DNA of 64,000 bases from Rhodococcus sp. HM1 (GTDB lineage Bacteria; Actinomycetota; Actinomycetes; Mycobacteriales; Mycobacteriaceae). The notes below the pieces were generated by a model. That model saw only the letters and a program-made list of their open reading frames with translations. It made no database searches and had not been told where the DNA came from. This document shows positions 61,611-64,000 of this stretch, in pieces. The position numbers were made by a program, and so were the translations under genes. Every line of letters begins with the position of its first letter. Within the stretch, counting starts at the first letter, position 1. The stretch lies in NCBI RefSeq assembly GCF_023218075.1, contig NZ_JALPTB010000014.1, positions 45,509 through 109,508 on the forward strand, read 5' to 3'.

Positions 61611-62479
61611 TGGAACAGCCCTGTGCCAAGACCCATGCCCGCCTCGACTCGTGGTGCGCGCCCGGTGGTGTCCTCGACGCCGGTGGTGACCGAGCGTCGT
61701 TTCGTCTGTATGCCGACGACCCGTCTCGGCGCCACACCCGCGCCGCGATCGTCGACGCCTACCTGGCCGAGCAGGACGGTATCGACCGGGACGGTCGGTG
61801 CGCGATCGTCACCGCCGGTGTCCCCGGCGCGGGTAAGTCCTCCGCGATCGAATCCCGCGGTCTGGCCGGCAAAGGCTGGCGGGTCCTCGACTCCGACCGC
61901 ATCAAGGACCACCTGATCCGCGACGGCCTCGACCGCGGCGTCTACGACGACCTGCTCGACGTCGTGCTGCCGGACGGGCGCCGGCTGCGCCCGCGCGAGC
62001 TGGCCACGCTCGTGCACCGTGAATCCACCCAGATCCTCGACACCGTGCAGGAGCACTGCATCGAGGCGGGGGAGAACATCGTCATCGAAGGCACCTTCCG
62101 CTGGGACGGTCTCGGCGCGCAGTTGCTCACCGAACTCGGCGGGGCGGGCTACACCGAGCTGACGATCGTCGATGTGGAAGTCACCTGCGAGACAGCCCTT
62201 CATCGCGCGCAGCACCGGTGGTGGAGCGGCCGTATCGACCCGGACAACGAGCTCGGTGGGCGGTTTACCCCGACCACGGCGATCACCGACCTCTACCCGC
62301 ATGGATCTGCACGGTCGATCTGCGCACGCAACGCGCGGGCGGCGTTCGATCATCCGTTGTCAGCGGTGATCGAGTCGGTGACGTTGTTCGTTGACGACTT
62401 CACCACCGGCACGCACGTCGAGTCGACGACCACCAAGCACAATGGCGTCGTCGACTACACCTCCGGCCACGACGACTGA
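61610..62479 (+). CDS. Zeta-toxin-family kinase
   Basis: A 289-residue P-loop kinase. Walker A is VTAGVPGAGKSSAI at residues 68-81, followed by LDSDRIKDHLIRDG with an Asp-x-Asp-type base and IVIEGTFRWDG. Zeta toxins phosphorylate UDP-N-acetylglucosamine and block wall synthesis. The start is a GTG overlapping the antitoxin stop. The substrate cannot be confirmed from sequence; related chromosomal kinases with other targets exist. It is followed by a decayed GIY-YIG-type gene. Confidence 0.82.
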   Translation: MEQPCAKTHARLDSWCAPGGVLDAGGDRASFRLYADDPSRRHTRAAIVDAYLAEQDGIDRDGRCAIVTAGVPGAGKSSAIESRGLAGKGWRVLDSDRIKDHLIRDGLDRGVYDDLLDVVLPDGRRLRPRELATLVHRESTQILDTVQEHCIEAGENIVIEGTFRWDGLGAQLLTELGGAGYTELTIVDVEVTCETALHRAQHRWWSGRIDPDNELGGRFTPTTAITDLYPHGSARSICARNARAAFDHPLSAVIESVTLFVDDFTTGTHVESTTTKHNGVVDYTSGHDD

Positions 62480-62592
62480 CGCGGTGCTGCGCTCCGGAGG
62501 CTGCACGCCGGGCATTTGCATCGGCGTCGAGTTGGTCGCGCCGCAACGGTCCGCGGGGAAGACCCTGCCCACCCGCCACTGAACATCTCGTC

Positions 62593-63180
62593 GTGCATCA
62601 GAAGGTACAGGAGGAGAACGAAGCCGAACGCGCCCGCCGCGAGGAACTGCGCGAGCAGCGCAAGGCCGAGCAGGAACTGGCTGCCGAACGCAAAGTTGGA
62701 CAAGGAACTGGCGCACTACCGGTCGGCACTGGCAACAGGGGAGGCCAACGGCGACAGCGCTGCCGCCGAACGCCTGCGGACCACACTCGCCGAGGTCCAG
62801 GGCGCACTCGATGATGTCGACTATCGGGCGGCGAACATCCGAGCCGGGTACGTCTACGTCATCTCCAACATGGGTGCCTTCGGGATCACCATGGTCACGA
62901 TCGGCATGACACGCCGGCTCGTCCGATGGACCGGGTGCGTGAACTCGGTGACGCGCCGGTGCCGTTCCGGTTCGATGTGCACGCCTTGTTCTTCTCCGAG
63001 GACGCGGTGACGGTCGGAGCCGAACTGCACGAAAGCGTTCGCCGAGCGGCGGGTCAACAGAGTCAATCCTCGGCGTGAGTTCTTCTACGCGACGCCTGAG
63101 GAAGTACTCGAGGTGCTGCGGCAGCCGGTCGGGGAAGTGCTCTCGTTTACCGCTGAACGCGGTTCGGGGAGTTCAGGGAT
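62593..63180 (+). pseudogene. Frameshifted T5orf172/GIY-YIG-type (Mug113-like) nuclease-domain gene
   Basis: Three frames together give one protein. A coiled coil (VQEENEAERARREELREQRK) comes first, then after a shift near 62693 KLDKELAHYRSALATG and AANIRAGYVYVISNMGAFG with IGMTRRL. After a second shift near 62925 come MDRVRELGDAPVPFRFDVHA and LFFSEDAV, and after a third near 63025 FAERRVNRVNPRREFFYATP. This order matches DUF4041/T5orf172 phage-type proteins. The upstream DUF4041 part is missing. It must be a pseudogene unless the shifts are sequencing errors. The remaining 230 bases to 63411 show nothing. Confidence 0.75.
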
Positions 63181-63411
63181 AGGTCGGGTGATGTCGTTGC
63201 CGGTGTGGCTCGTCGGCGTTGCCCGTCGACCATGGTGGGGGCGCGTTGGTCATCCCGTCATCTTGAACGCCCGGTTGCCGCTCGGTGGGGTCCGAGGTTG
63301 GTCAGCATCGGGGCAGTGCGGCGGGTAAGGAGACCATGTCCCGAGTCTGGGCACGAGAGCGACGGAACTTTGCGGGCGTTGATGCGCTGTCGATGGTGGT
63401 GGGCCGGCCTG

Positions 63412-64000
63412 TCAGTTCCCGGGCGGTGAGACGATCCGCACCGACCGTGGCGGGCCTGCAACGGTGAAGCCGGCCCGACGGGCAGCTACTGCGAACGGTT
63501 CGGGGCTGGGGTCGGTCGGCCAGTCGGCCTCGCCCGCCTCACCGAACAGGGCGACCGCGTTCGGGTTCGGCCCGGTGGTGAACCGGGTCTGGTACCGAAT
63601 TCCGGTGAAGCTGACGGCGTCGAACGCGGCGGCCCATTCCTGTGGTATCGCGTACGGGGTCATGGACGAGAGCTCTCGGGTCAGGCCGAAGTCCGCGGCC
63701 TCCTCCGCGCAGGTGTCGGCGAGGCGATGATCGTGTGGCACGACCAGGGTCGACAGGCGGCGGTCGGCGGCGAACTCCTCACTGATCACCCCTGTCGTTG
63801 CCAGTGTCTCTCCGACGGTTTCCCGGATCGCGGTGGGTTCGTCGAACGCGAGGTAGCAGGTGCCGCGGGGTGGTGTCAGATCGAAGCGGCCGCCGCCGGA
63901 GGAGGCGAACCACCACGGGCCGTTCGCTACCTGGTGCCCGCGGTGCAATGCCTGCGCCGGAGTGAGGTCGCAGCCGGGGAACTGGTGCAGGGGCCGGGCC
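63412..64000 (-). CDS. RES-domain toxin (5' end beyond window)
   Basis: The frame is open to the window edge, giving about 195 residues, and the start lies outside. WWFASSGGGRFDLTPPRGTC with the Arg of the RES fold, YLAFDEPTAIRETVGE, RRLSTLVVPHDHRLAD, and IRYQTRFTTGPN followed by AVALFG are typical of RES toxins, which degrade NAD+ by phosphorolysis or ADP-ribosylate targets. A Xre-type antitoxin gene would be expected just outside the window. It is the second toxin gene within 3 kb. Confidence 0.8.
   Translation of the reverse strand, partial: ARPLHQFPGCDLTPAQALHRGHQVANGPWWFASSGGGRFDLTPPRGTCYLAFDEPTAIRETVGETLATTGVISEEFAADRRLSTLVVPHDHRLADTCAEEAADFGLTRELSSMTPYAIPQEWAAAFDAVSFTGIRYQTRFTTGPNPNAVALFGEAGEADWPTDPSPEPFAVAARRAGFTVAGPPRSVRIVSPPGN

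Noticed and set aside
1..64000. CRISPR arrays, rRNA genes, replication origin, prophage structural genes
   Set aside because: No regularly spaced repeats, rRNA-like stretches, DnaA-box clusters or phage structural proteins were seen on reading both strands.

Overview
The window is high-GC actinobacterial DNA. Its gene content (WhiB regulator, F420-type luciferase-like oxidoreductase, many FadE/FadD-type enzymes, two alpha-methylacyl-CoA racemase homologues, frequent GTG starts, ATGA or TGATG overlaps) points to Rhodococcus or a close mycolic-acid relative. This is an inference from gene content; no rRNA or other marker gene is present. From about 0.6 to 58 kb almost every gene is CoA-thioester catabolism or its control. 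I count 5 acyl-CoA ligases, 6 acyl-CoA dehydrogenases, 6 crotonase-fold proteins, 5 SDRs, 2 racemases, a thiolase, a CoA-transferase, an HMG-CoA-lyase-like protein, hotdog hydratases and thioesterases, 2 MFS carriers and 9 regulators.

Layout. 1-9.6 kb: ligase, dehydrogenases and a hotdog hydratase pair around a GntR/FCD regulator, with a recurring TGGTCnGaCCA-like site in the intergenic gaps. 9.6-15.8 kb: a tightly overlapping operon of acyl-CoA dehydrogenase, SDR, thiolase, CoA-transferase, HMG-CoA-lyase-like protein and a BadH-like 2-hydroxycyclohexanecarboxyl-CoA dehydrogenase. 15.8-22.4 kb: a BadI-like ring-opening hydrolase, a canonical enoyl-CoA hydratase, a truncated transporter, a racemase, two tandem crotonases and an APH-fold kinase. 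22.4-24.5 kb: PaaX-type regulator and second racemase. 24.6-28.9 kb: an operon for two BcrC/BcrB- or HgdB/HgdA-type Fe-S proteins, their BadF/HgdC-type ATPase and an SDR lacking the catalytic Tyr. 29-41 kb: two ligase/dehydrogenase modules, a CrtC-like (DUF7064/7065) protein with an MFS carrier, and two GAF-LuxR regulators. 41-53.7 kb: MarR, quinone-oxidoreductase-like protein, WhiB, then a minus-strand beta-oxidation operon led by a second BadI homologue, a ligase, a thioesterase, TetR, PucR and an LLM oxidoreductase. 53.9-58.2 kb: operon of a second MFS carrier, a second CrtC-like protein, a second APH-like kinase and a small helical protein. 58.3-64 kb: accessory end with a degenerate IS701-type transposase, an empty stretch, an antitoxin/zeta-toxin pair, a frameshifted GIY-YIG-type (T5orf172) pseudogene and a RES-domain toxin cut by the window edge.

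Working model (inference): an alicyclic or reduced aromatic carboxylic acid, probably alkyl-branched given the racemases and the HMG-CoA-lyase-like enzyme, is imported, activated to a CoA ester, dehydrogenated, hydrated, oxidised by the BadH homologue, ring-opened by the BadI homologues and finished by beta-oxidation. The most unusual part is the oxygen-sensitive-type ATP-dependent BCR/2-hydroxyacyl-CoA-dehydratase system in what looks like an aerobic actinobacterium. It could feed a reduced ring into the BadH/BadI route, but its reaction cannot be read from sequence alone.
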